Source: Micrococcales bacterium
GTDB taxonomy: Bacteria; Actinomycetota; Actinomycetes; S36-B12; UBA10799
NCBI GenBank assembly: GCA_016719135.1
Contig: JADKAV010000002.1
Span: 124,001-188,000, forward strand
Direction of reading: 5' to 3'
DNA length: 64,000 bases
Below the pieces are notes generated by a model. It worked only from the letters and a program-made list of their open reading frames with translations. It did not search any database and was not told the origin of the DNA. The first letter of the stretch is position 1, and every line of letters starts with the position of its first letter. Below, piece after piece: positions 19,169 through 26,990 of this stretch. The position numbers were made by a program, and so were the translations under genes.

Positions 19169-19179
19169 CCCGGGCAGCC

Positions 19180-20064
19180 CTACAACCCGGCGACGATCTC
19201 CCGCGCCAGACGCGCAGCCTCCGACGGGGTCTTGCCGACCCTCACACCGGCGGCTTCGAGCGCCTCGGCCTTGGCGGCGGCGGTACCGGACGACCCGGAC
19301 ACGATCGCCCCGGCGTGACCCATGGTTTTGCCCTCGGGGGCGGTGAAACCAGCGACGTATCCGACCACGGGCTTGCTCACGTTGTCCTTGATGAAGGCCG
19401 CTGCACGTTCCTCGGCGTCGCCACCGATCTCACCGATCATGATGATCACTTCGGTGTCGGGGTCCTCTTCAAACGCGGCCAAGCAATCGATGTGCGTGGT
19501 GCCGATCACGGGGTCGCCGCCGATGCCGACGCAGGTCGTGAAGCCGATGTCACGGCACTCGAACATCATCTGGTAGGTCAGCGTTCCCGACTTGGACACC
19601 AGTCCGATCCGGCCCGCCTTGGTGATATCCGCGGGGATGATGCCGGCGTTGGACTTGCCTGGGCTGATCAGACCGGGGCAGTTGGGCCCGCTGACGCGGG
19701 TGGTTCCGGCGTTCTGGGCATACGTGAAGAAGTTCGCGGTGTCGTGCACCGGGACCCCCTCGGTGATGACGACCGCCAGTGGCACCTGCGCGTCGACAAC
19801 CTCCATGACCGCGCCCTTGGTGAACTTCGGCGGCACGAAGACCACAGACACGTTGGCGCCGGTGGCCTCGACGGCGTCGGACACGGAGTTGAACACGGGA
19901 ATGGATGTGCCGTCCGCGTCGACGGTCTGGCCGCCCTTGCCGGGGGTGACGCCGGCCACGATGTTGGATCCACCTGCCACCATCCGCCGGGTGTGCTTAC
20001 CACCCTCGGAACCGGTGATCCCCTGAACCAGGATGCGGGAGTTTTCGTCGAGGAAAATCGCCAT
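19180..20064 (-). CDS. sucD: Succinate-CoA ligase alpha subunit
   Basis: Substrate-level phosphorylation step of the TCA cycle (succinyl-CoA to succinate). 294 residues: N-terminal CoA-binding domain (LVQGITGSEG, PGKGGQTVDG-like region) and ligase domain with the phosphorylated His250 in GKTMGHAGAIV. GPNCPGLISPGK is the usual alpha-subunit signature. The ATG follows a GGGAGG ribosome-binding site. It lies 15 bases after sucC, so the two are co-transcribed. Confidence 0.97.
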   Translation of the reverse strand: MAIFLDENSRILVQGITGSEGGKHTRRMVAGGSNIVAGVTPGKGGQTVDADGTSIPVFNSVSDAVEATGANVSVVFVPPKFTKGAVMEVVDAQVPLAVVITEGVPVHDTANFFTYAQNAGTTRVSGPNCPGLISPGKSNAGIIPADITKAGRIGLVSKSGTLTYQMMFECRDIGFTTCVGIGGDPVIGTTHIDCLAAFEEDPDTEVIIMIGEIGGDAEERAAAFIKDNVSKPVVGYVAGFTAPEGKTMGHAGAIVSGSSGTAAAKAEALEAAGVRVGKTPSEAARLAREIVAGL

Positions 20065-20079
20065 GTCTGTTCGTCCTCC

Positions 20080-21252
20080 CTAGCGCGCAGCCAACTCGGC
20101 CACCCGAGCGGCGGCTTCGTCCATCGTGTCCACAAGTTCGATCACATCGTGTTCGGCCTCGTCGAGGATCCTGCGACCCTCCGCGGCGTTGTTGCCATCG
20201 AGGCGGCACACGATGGGCTTGTCCACCGCGTCGCCACGCTCAGCGAGCATCCCCATTGCCTGCACGATGCCACTTGCGACAGCGTCGCAGGAGGTGATGC
20301 CCCCGAAGACGTTGACGAACACGCTCTTGACCTCGGGGTCGCCCAGGATGATCTCCAACCCGTCGGCCATCACCTGCGCGGACGCGCCGCCACCGATGTC
20401 CAAGAAGTTGGCGGGCTTGACGCCACCGTGTTCCTCGCCGGCGTACGCCACCACGTCCAGGGTGCTCATGACCAGTCCGGCACCGTTGCCGATGATGCCC
20501 ACTTCGCCGGACAACTTCACGTAGTTGAGGCCCTTCTCCTTCGCCTTGACCTCGAGCGGATCAGTTGCGGCGATGTCGACCAGCGCCTCATGGTCGGGGT
20601 GTCGGAAGTCGGCATTGTCATCGAGGGTGACCTTGCCGTCGAGGGCAAGGATCTGTCCATCCGGGGTTTTGACCAGTGGGTTGACCTCGACCAGTGTCGC
20701 GTCCTCTTTGACGAACACGTCCCACAGTTTGACGAGCACATCGGCGACCTGGTCCGCGACGTCCGCGGGGAACTTGGCCTGGGCCACGATCTCGGCCGCC
20801 TTGGCCGCATCGACGCCCTCGATCGGGTCGATCGCGACCTTGGCCAGCGCTTCGGGGTTGGAAACCGCCACCTCTTCGATCTCGACGCCGCCCTCGACAC
20901 TGGCCATGGCCAGGAAGTTGCGGTTCGCACGATCGAGCAGGAAGGAGACGTAGTACTCCTCGGCGATGTCAGCGGCGCCGGTGATCAGCACCTTGTCGAC
21001 GACATGACCCTTGATGTCCAGTCCGAGGATGGCCCGGGCCTTCTCCTCGGCGTCTGCGGGGTTCTCGGCGAGCTTCACGCCCCCGGCCTTGCCACGGCCG
21101 CCGGTCTTGACCTGCGCCTTGACGACGACCAGCCCGCCGATTCGATCGGCTGCGGCAGCCGCTTGACTCGCATCGGTGACGATCTCACCCGACTGGGTGG
21201 GAACCCCGTGCTTCGCGAACAGTTCCTTCGCCTGGTACTCGTAAAGATCCAC
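20080..21252 (-). CDS. sucC: Succinate-CoA ligase beta subunit
   Basis: ATP-grasp subunit that binds the nucleotide and succinate. 390 residues, standard length: N-terminal MDLYEYQAKELFAKHGVP, the Lys/Gly-rich VVKAQVKTGGRGKAGG, EVNPLVKTPDGQILALDGK metal-binding segment and C-terminal NVFGGITSCDAVA and RLDGNNAAEGRRIL. GTG start at 21252 with GAGGTGG 4 bases upstream. First gene of sucCD. ATP or GTP preference cannot be told by eye. Confidence 0.97.
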   Translation of the reverse strand: MDLYEYQAKELFAKHGVPTQSGEIVTDASQAAAAADRIGGLVVVKAQVKTGGRGKAGGVKLAENPADAEEKARAILGLDIKGHVVDKVLITGAADIAEEYYVSFLLDRANRNFLAMASVEGGVEIEEVAVSNPEALAKVAIDPIEGVDAAKAAEIVAQAKFPADVADQVADVLVKLWDVFVKEDATLVEVNPLVKTPDGQILALDGKVTLDDNADFRHPDHEALVDIAATDPLEVKAKEKGLNYVKLSGEVGIIGNGAGLVMSTLDVVAYAGEEHGGVKPANFLDIGGGASAQVMADGLEIILGDPEVKSVFVNVFGGITSCDAVASGIVQAMGMLAERGDAVDKPIVCRLDGNNAAEGRRILDEAEHDVIELVDTMDEAAARVAELAAR

Positions 21253-21323
21253 TGCACCACCTCATCACTCGACGGCCCTGAGTGTGACGCTACTGCGTGG
21301 GTACGACAGATCGGATAACGGGG

Positions 21324-21731
21324 TCAGACGACCGGAGCGCTACCGAGGTTCTGCCTGACCCACGACAAGACGTCCTCGGTCGACGTACCGGGAGTGAACA
21401 CCTGCGCCACCCCCATGTCCGCCAACGGCTGCAGATCTTCCTCAGGCACGATCCCGCCGCCGAACACCACGATGTCGCTGGCGTCGCGTGCTGCCAGTTC
21501 GTCGATGACCGCCTTGAACAAGGTCATGTGCGCGCCGGACAGGATCGACAGGCCGATCGCGTCGACGTCCTCCTGGATCGCGGCGTTGACGATCATCTCC
21601 GGTGTCTGATGCAGGCCGGTGTAGATGACCTCGACCCCGCCGTCGCGCAGAGCACGGGCGATGATCTTCGCCCCCCGGTCATGGCCGTCCAGCCCGGCCT
21701 TGGCGATGACCACACGGATAGGAGGTGACAC
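21324..21731 (-). CDS. Cobalamin-binding domain protein (methylmalonyl-CoA mutase C-terminal type)
   Basis: 135-residue stand-alone B12-binding domain. The signature DxHxxG is intact (Asp15-Gly-His17-Asp-Arg-Gly20), followed by the nucleotide-tail pocket SILSGAHMTLF and VVFGGGIVPEEDL. It matches the small subunit of acyl-CoA mutases, but the catalytic partner is not in this window, so it may serve a mutase encoded elsewhere. GTG 21731 is chosen over longer frames because TAGACT lies 7 bases upstream. Its place next to sucC is logical, since methylmalonyl-CoA mutase makes succinyl-CoA. Confidence 0.85.
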   Translation of the reverse strand: MSPPIRVVIAKAGLDGHDRGAKIIARALRDGGVEVIYTGLHQTPEMIVNAAIQEDVDAIGLSILSGAHMTLFKAVIDELAARDASDIVVFGGGIVPEEDLQPLADMGVAQVFTPGTSTEDVLSWVRQNLGSAPVV

Positions 21732-21738
21732 GCCATCG

Positions 21739-21744
21739 AGTCTA
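21739..21744 (-). promoter_or_regulatory. -10 element (TAGACT) of the B12-binding protein gene
   Basis: TANNNT hexamer 7 bases before the GTG at 21731; no Shine-Dalgarno. Nothing else was recognised in the rest of the 21732-22024 spacer apart from the next promoter. Confidence 0.45.
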
Positions 21745-22012
21745 CGCCGGGCGGGCTGGCGATTCGGGTGCGGTGTTTTGTGGCGCAGAGCCCGGGACTT
21801 ACGCGATCGGGTCACACGCAGCGGGTTGCGATCGGGCTCGCGCCCACCACGCGCTACTCATCAAACGCAGTGAGCTCCTCCAACCGCCGAAGTTCGCACT
21901 GTGCAACTGATTCCTAACGCTGAGTACAGGCCAGCCCCCGGATATCGCTGCTCAACCATCGATATCCCCGCAATTCCGCTATGTCCGGGGTACAAACCCC
22001 CGATCCATCGGC

Positions 22013-22018
22013 TAGGTT
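22013..22018 (+). promoter_or_regulatory. -10 element (TAGGTT) of the lipase gene
   Basis: TANNNT hexamer 6 bases before the ATG at 22025; no Shine-Dalgarno. Confidence 0.45.
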
Positions 22019-22024
22019 CCATCT

Positions 22025-22996
22025 ATGCCCGAATCCGCCGACGAGCACGAGCAGAGCGCGTTGCGGCGCAGTATTGACAAAGCCAGGGCGACCGGGGACT
22101 CGGCCAAACGGTCGCTGCTGAACCCGACGGGCTTCCGCGGCGTCGCCAAGGAAGCCGCCTGGCTGGCCACCCACGTGGCGATGTATCCGTTCGGACTGGT
22201 CGAGGACAAATACCGGCACGCAGAGGAACGGCACAACCTCGACGGACTGCCCCCCATCCAGCGCGGGCTGATCATCGGCGACGTGGAGGCCGCGGGCACC
22301 CCGATCATCCTGATCCACGGGATCATTGACAATCACACCGTCTTCGCGTTCCTGCGTCGCGCCCTCAACCGGCGCGGCTTCGGCCGGGTGATCACGTTGA
22401 ACTACTCCCCGCTGTCCGACGACATTCCGCGCGTTGCCCGGCGACTGAAATCGCTGGTGGAGAAAGTCCGCCGCGAGACCGGCTACGAGCGCGTGCACGT
22501 CATCGGCCATTCCATGGGCGGGGTGGTGGCCCGCTACTACGTGCAGTGTCTGGGTGGCGACAAGCGCGTGCACACCGTGGTCACGCTGGGCTCGCCGCAT
22601 TCGGGCACCTTGCCCGCCTACTTGGTGCCGCATTCGGTGGTCAAACAAATGCGTCCGGACAGTCCGATCGTCCGCGAACTGGACGCACCGGCCGCGCACT
22701 GCCGCACGCGCATGGTCGCGATCTGGTCGGACCTGGATCAAATGATCATCCCCAAGCGCAACGCCCGGATCGTGCATCCCGATCTCAATGCGCGCAACGT
22801 TTTCGTCCGCGGTGTGGGGCACATGTCCTTCCCGGTGGACGGGCGCGTGGTGCACGAAATCTGCACCACTCTGGCGCAACTCGATGTCGACGGCTCGACC
22901 CTGGTTCGGGGAACCACCTCGATCGGCAGCAGCCGGGCCAAAACACCGGCGCCATCGACCAAGACTCAGCCGCAGCGACCGGCGGCGACCAGTTAG
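22025..22996 (+). CDS. Alpha/beta-hydrolase, triacylglycerol lipase/esterase-like
   Basis: 323 residues with a lipase fold. Visible: PIILIHGIIDN (oxyanion HG, ~93-103), nucleophile Ser163 in GHSMGG, LGSPHSGT as in bacterial lipases, a later Asp in WSDLDQMIIP and the terminal His in GVGHMSFP, completing a Ser-Asp-His triad. No signal peptide, but the N-terminal third contains an amphipathic stretch (WLATHVAMYPFGLV) that may touch membrane. The C-terminal ~35 residues are Ser/Thr/Pro-rich. Natural substrate unknown. Monocistronic. Confidence 0.8.
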   Translation: MPESADEHEQSALRRSIDKARATGDSAKRSLLNPTGFRGVAKEAAWLATHVAMYPFGLVEDKYRHAEERHNLDGLPPIQRGLIIGDVEAAGTPIILIHGIIDNHTVFAFLRRALNRRGFGRVITLNYSPLSDDIPRVARRLKSLVEKVRRETGYERVHVIGHSMGGVVARYYVQCLGGDKRVHTVVTLGSPHSGTLPAYLVPHSVVKQMRPDSPIVRELDAPAAHCRTRMVAIWSDLDQMIIPKRNARIVHPDLNARNVFVRGVGHMSFPVDGRVVHEICTTLAQLDVDGSTLVRGTTSIGSSRAKTPAPSTKTQPQRPAATS

Positions 22997-23235
22997 GAAA
23001 CCGCCGATTCGGTGACGGATGCTGGCTTTGTCTATTCATGTGGGCAGTTCGTCCCTCGACGATGACTTCCTCGAAATTTGGGGATAGTCGCGTTCAACTG
23101 TGATGCAATGCCGCGGCACTCACGAGCGTGCGGCCTCGGTCGGCGGCGAGCCGATGCCGCAACTACTGCGGCCGCTGCATTTTGGTCGCTGGACGTAGGA
23201 GAACTCGCCCGAGCGTTGGCGCGGGAGAACAGGGG

Positions 23236-23865
23236 CTAGAGGAATGCCTTGGGATCGCGCTGGGTCCCTTTCTTGATCACCTCGAAGTGCAAGTGCGGGC
23301 CACTGGAGTTGCCCGTGGTCCCCACGGCTCCGATCCGCTGACCCCGAGTGACCTTGTCGCCGACGTTCACCGACGTGCTGCTCAGGTGGGCGTACATCGT
23401 CTTCACGCCGTTGTCATGGCGCACGATGATCCGGTTGCCGTAGGCGCCGTCCCACCCGGCCTGGACGACTTCCCCGGCCAATGCACTGAGCACAGGGGTG
23501 CCGGTAGCCGTCGCGAAGTCGAGACCGGTGTGGTGGCCCGAAGACCATCCGCCGGGCTGACCGAAGACTGCGGAATAGGTGTAGTTACGGGTGGGGGTGA
23601 GCATGTCGCCGCTGGACCTCTGGGCAAGCGCCCGCGCCCGTTTTTGACGCTGAACGACCTGACGTCGAGCCGCCGTGGCTGCTTCGGCCATCGCGTCGGG
23701 GGAAACGGGTTGGCCGATCAGCGCGGACTCGGCGGAACCCGCAGACAGTGCTTCGGCGGCCTCATCGGCGCCGGAAGCCTGTGTGACCTCTGCCCCCAAC
23801 AGCAGGCTCGACGCCACAACTGCCAGGCCTGCGGCCTGCAGCACATTTGCACGAGATGCTTTCAT
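23236..23865 (-). CDS. Secreted M23-family peptidase (LytM-like)
   Basis: Peptidoglycan endopeptidase-like protein, 209 residues. Signal peptide (1-29, ending TQASG), an Ala/Arg-rich helical spacer, and a C-terminal LytM domain with zinc ligands His-Asp in SGHHTGLDFA and HLH in GPHLHFEV. TMYAHLSS supplies the other active-site His. ATG 23865 chosen because AAAGGA precedes it; an earlier in-frame codon at 23931 lies inside the neighbouring gene. It sits 22 bases after a paralogue, forming a tandem pair. Confidence 0.88.
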   Translation of the reverse strand: MKASRANVLQAAGLAVVASSLLLGAEVTQASGADEAAEALSAGSAESALIGQPVSPDAMAEAATAARRQVVQRQKRARALAQRSSGDMLTPTRNYTYSAVFGQPGGWSSGHHTGLDFATATGTPVLSALAGEVVQAGWDGAYGNRIIVRHDNGVKTMYAHLSSTSVNVGDKVTRGQRIGAVGTTGNSSGPHLHFEVIKKGTQRDPKAFL

Positions 23866-23887
23866 GGGATGTCCTTTCGGGGCCGAA

Positions 23888-24391
23888 TCACTCGCCGCGC
23901 AGGTGCTGGCGGGGGTCGACCTTCTTGCCATTCTTGGTGCGGACCTCGAAGTGCAGGTGTGGGCCGGTCACGTTGCCGGTGCCTCCCACGCGACCGATCT
24001 TCTGACCTGCCTGGACGTGGCGGCCCTTGCCGACCTTGCGCTTACTCATGTGCGCGTACAGGCTGCGCTTGCCGCCCTTGTGCTTGACGATGACTGCCTT
24101 GCCGTAGGCCCCGGCCCACCCCGAGAAGACCACCTTGCCGTCGGCCACGGCCTTGACCTTGGTTCCGCGGGGAGCGGCGAAGTCCAGGCCCGTGTGCCGT
24201 CCGGAGGACCAGTAGGAACCCCGCTGTCCGAACTTGGCCGAGAGACGGTAGTTGCTGGTCGGCAACTTGCTGAAAACCGCGGATGATGCAGCCGAGTGGC
24301 GATGGTCGTCAGCGGCCATCGCAGGAGTTGATGCCGGCACGATCACGCTGGCGGCAACTGCGAGGCCGAGGATCGGGGAAAGTCTCTTCAT
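23888..24391 (-). CDS. Secreted M23-family peptidase (LytM-like), paralogue
   Basis: 167 residues: signal peptide (1-27, ending TPAMAA), short linker and a basic LytM domain with SGRHTGLDFA, SLYAHMSK and GPHLHFEV, so the zinc site (His, Asp, HxH) is complete. The domain is unusually rich in Lys and Arg (KRKVGKGRHVQAG), which may aid binding to cell-wall teichoic or other acidic polymers; this is an inference. First gene of the tandem M23 pair; ATG 24391. Confidence 0.88.
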   Translation of the reverse strand: MKRLSPILGLAVAASVIVPASTPAMAADDHRHSAASSAVFSKLPTSNYRLSAKFGQRGSYWSSGRHTGLDFAAPRGTKVKAVADGKVVFSGWAGAYGKAVIVKHKGGKRSLYAHMSKRKVGKGRHVQAGQKIGRVGGTGNVTGPHLHFEVRTKNGKKVDPRQHLRGE

Positions 24392-24586
24392 GCCTCAAGT
24401 CATGCTCAAGATATTCGGGCCTCAAACTTCGCATTTCACTCAAAAGGTACATACGGGACGTGACCTAACACACTCGCTTGTGGGCTGGCCCACGATTGAG
24501 GCCGTGTCAGTCAGACATCCTCGGCATTTGTGCGGCTGCACCGGGCTACCGCCGGCCGTGCCCGGACACCAGGCGGACACACACGC

Positions 24587-24693
24587 GTTGGACAAACGCA
24601 CACAGGTTGGACAACCGCACACACGTTGGAGTTACACGGCCGCTGCTTGTCCAACCTCCGTACCCAACTCCAACCCCCGTACCGAACTCCAAC
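24587..24693. repeat. 107-bp dyad element with 19-base-period GTTGGA(C/G) heptamers
   Basis: Three forward heptamers start at 24587, 24606 and 24625 (GTTGGAC, GTTGGAC, GTTGGAG), exactly 19 bases apart. Three inverted heptamers end at 24655, 24674 and 24693 (GTCCAAC, CTCCAAC, CTCCAAC), again exactly 19 apart. The centre is a GGCC. It lies in the spacer between pcrA (upstream) and the M23 gene (downstream). The same architecture, with identical total length, recurs at 38292-38398. The rest of the 24392-24754 spacer holds nothing recognisable. Confidence 0.85.
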
Positions 24694-24754
24694 GGCTACC
24701 ACGCACAGCACTCCGAACAGCATCCCCGAATCCCAAGGACGGCGCCGTTTGGCG

Positions 24755-26962
24755 CTACAACTTCTCCACCGGCGCATAGCGCAGCAGCAGCCGCTTCACA
24801 CCCTCACTGCCGAAGTCGATATGAGCCTCGGCCTTGTCCGCCTCACCGGCGGTCGAGACCACGGTGCCCAAGCCGAACTTGGGGTGCAGGACGTTGTCCC
24901 CGGCAGTGAGATCGACGATCGGGCCGGCCGTCCGCCGAGCCGATCCGGCAGCTTGCGCCAATGCCGGCGCCGCGCCTCTGCCACCGGCACTCACCCGCCG
25001 CGACAAATCCCTGCCCGTGCGCTTCCAGTGGATCAAGGAGTCGGGAAGCTCTTCCAGGAAGCGGCTCGGGGGGTTGCTGGAAGGGGTGCCGAATTGCATG
25101 CGCATCGCCGCGCGGCTGATGTACAGCTGCTTGCGCGCGCGGGTGACACCGACGTACGCCAGTCGGCGTTCTTCCTGCAACTCGACCGGGTCGTCCAGCG
25201 ACCGTGCATGCGGGAAGACGGATTCTTCCAGGCCGGTGAGGAACACCGCGTCGAACTCCAGGCCCTTGGCCGTGTGAAGTGTCATGAGAGTGACCAGCCC
25301 GCCCTCGTGATCGGGCAACTCGTCGGCCTCGGCCACCAGCGCAACCCGCTCCAGGAAGTCCGCGAGGGTGCCGTCGGCGTTGTCGTTCATGAACTCCCCG
25401 GCCACCGAGGCCAGTTGAGCGAGGTTCTCCAACCGCGACTCGTCCTGGGGGTCGTTCGAGGCCTGCAACTCCCCGACCAGGCCGGACTGCTCCAGCACCG
25501 CCTCGACCATCTCCTCGGGATCGGCTCCAGAATCCAGCAGCATCCGCAGTTCATCGAGCAAGGCCAGGAACGCCCCGATCCGGGTCTCCGCGCGGGGCCC
25601 GATGCCGGTCTCCGATGCACGGCGCAAGGCGGCCTCGAAGGTGATCTGCTCACGAGCGGCGAAAGCGGCCACCTGCTCGACGGTCCGATCACCGAGGCCG
25701 CGCTTGGGCACATTCAGGATGCGGGTCACCGCGACGTCATCCTCGGGATTGGATACCGCGCGCAGGTACGCCAGTGCGTCGCGCACTTCGCGGCGTTCGT
25801 AGAAGCGCACGTTGCCCACGATGCGGTACTTCAATCCCGAACGCAGCAGGACCTCTTCCAGCGGCCGGGACTGGGCGTGGGTCCGGTAGAAGATGGCGAT
25901 CTCGCCGGCGTCCAGACCCTCTGAGGTCAGCCGCTGGATTTCGTTGACCACGAAAGCCGCCTCGTCGCGGTCGTCATCAGCGACGTATCCCACGATCTGT
26001 TCACCATCGCCGGCATCGGTCCAAAGCCGCTTGTCGCGGCGACCGGTGTTGTGCGAGATCAGCGCATTGGCCGCCGACAGGATCGTCTGGGTGGAGCGGT
26101 AGTTCTGTTCGAGCAGTACCACCTCGGCACCTGGGAAGTCCTTCTCGAACTCCTCGATATTGCGCACGTCGGCGCCGCGGAAGGCATAGATCGACTGGTC
26201 GGAGTCGCCCACGACGCATAGCTCTGCGGGATCCAGGCCTTCGGCTCCGTCACCGACCATCCGTCGCACCAGTTCGTACTGTGCACGGTTGGTGTCCTGG
26301 TACTCGTCGATCAGAATGTGCGCGAACAGCCGGTGGTAGTAGGCCGCGACACTGTCGAACAGGCTCAGGACGGCCACCGTGTTGCCGATGAGGTCGTCGA
26401 AATCCATCGCACCGGCCCGCTGCAGGCGCTCGGTGTACAGCCGGTACACCTGGGCCAGAACTTCCTGCGACTCCGTCTGGGCAGTAGGAGCGAATGCCTC
26501 GTGGTCGATCAGTTCGTTCTTCAGCGCGGAGATCTGGTGGGCCAGCCCGCGCGGACGGTACTTGCGCGGATCCAGATCCAGATCCTTACCGATGTTCGTG
26601 ATCAGACGACGGCTGTCGTCGGTGTCGTAGATGGAAAAGGAACTCGGGAACCCCAGGTGGTGGGCCTGCCTGCGCAGGATGCGCACACAGGCACTGTGGA
26701 AGGTCGACACCCACATCCGTTGCCCGACCGGACCGACGGCGGCGGTGACCCGTTCCTTCATCTCGGTCGCGGCCTTGTTGGTGAAGGTGATGGCCAGGAT
26801 CTCCGAAGGCACGGCTTGGCCGGTGGCCAGCAAATGCCCGATGCGTCGGGTCAGCACCCGGGTCTTGCCCGAACCAGCGCCCGCCACCACAAGGATGGGG
26901 CCGCCACGATGCGTGACTGCTGCTGCTTGCTGAGGGTTGAGATCAGAGAGTAAGTCGTCCAC
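24755..26962 (-). CDS. pcrA: ATP-dependent DNA helicase PcrA/UvrD
   Basis: SF1A 3'-5' helicase for nucleotide-excision repair and replication-fork maintenance. 735 residues. Motifs: Q motif LNPQQAAAV; Walker A GAGSGKT (28-34); TFHSACVRIL; DEYQDTN (motif II); VVGDSDQSIYAFRGA (III); QNYRSTQTI (IV); TLHTAKGLEFDAVFL (V); RRLAYVGVTRAR (VI). The C-terminal ~50 residues (DNVLHPKFGLGTV) form the Tudor-like RNA polymerase-interaction domain usual in PcrA. GTG 26962 is chosen; TAGACT lies 8 bases upstream. Confidence 0.96.
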   Translation of the reverse strand: MDDLLSDLNPQQAAAVTHRGGPILVVAGAGSGKTRVLTRRIGHLLATGQAVPSEILAITFTNKAATEMKERVTAAVGPVGQRMWVSTFHSACVRILRRQAHHLGFPSSFSIYDTDDSRRLITNIGKDLDLDPRKYRPRGLAHQISALKNELIDHEAFAPTAQTESQEVLAQVYRLYTERLQRAGAMDFDDLIGNTVAVLSLFDSVAAYYHRLFAHILIDEYQDTNRAQYELVRRMVGDGAEGLDPAELCVVGDSDQSIYAFRGADVRNIEEFEKDFPGAEVVLLEQNYRSTQTILSAANALISHNTGRRDKRLWTDAGDGEQIVGYVADDDRDEAAFVVNEIQRLTSEGLDAGEIAIFYRTHAQSRPLEEVLLRSGLKYRIVGNVRFYERREVRDALAYLRAVSNPEDDVAVTRILNVPKRGLGDRTVEQVAAFAAREQITFEAALRRASETGIGPRAETRIGAFLALLDELRMLLDSGADPEEMVEAVLEQSGLVGELQASNDPQDESRLENLAQLASVAGEFMNDNADGTLADFLERVALVAEADELPDHEGGLVTLMTLHTAKGLEFDAVFLTGLEESVFPHARSLDDPVELQEERRLAYVGVTRARKQLYISRAAMRMQFGTPSSNPPSRFLEELPDSLIHWKRTGRDLSRRVSAGGRGAAPALAQAAGSARRTAGPIVDLTAGDNVLHPKFGLGTVVSTAGEADKAEAHIDFGSEGVKRLLLRYAPVEKL

Positions 26963-26970
26963 TGACCCCG

Positions 26971-26976
26971 AGTCTA
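26971..26976 (-). promoter_or_regulatory. -10 element (TAGACT) of pcrA
   Basis: TANNNT hexamer 8 bases before the GTG at 26962; no Shine-Dalgarno. Confidence 0.4.
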
Positions 26977-26990
26977 GGTTGCGGCGACGC

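Noticed and set aside
18997..21318. Very long open frame on the plus strand (773 codons)
   Set aside because: It is antisense to sucD and sucC, whose products are certain; the translated sequence shows no family features. GC-rich third positions create such shadows.
24392..24754. A c-di-AMP (ydaO-type) riboswitch upstream of the M23 peptidase gene, as some actinobacterial wall hydrolases have
   Set aside because: None of the conserved riboswitch core sequences could be found; the spacer is mostly the heptamer dyad.
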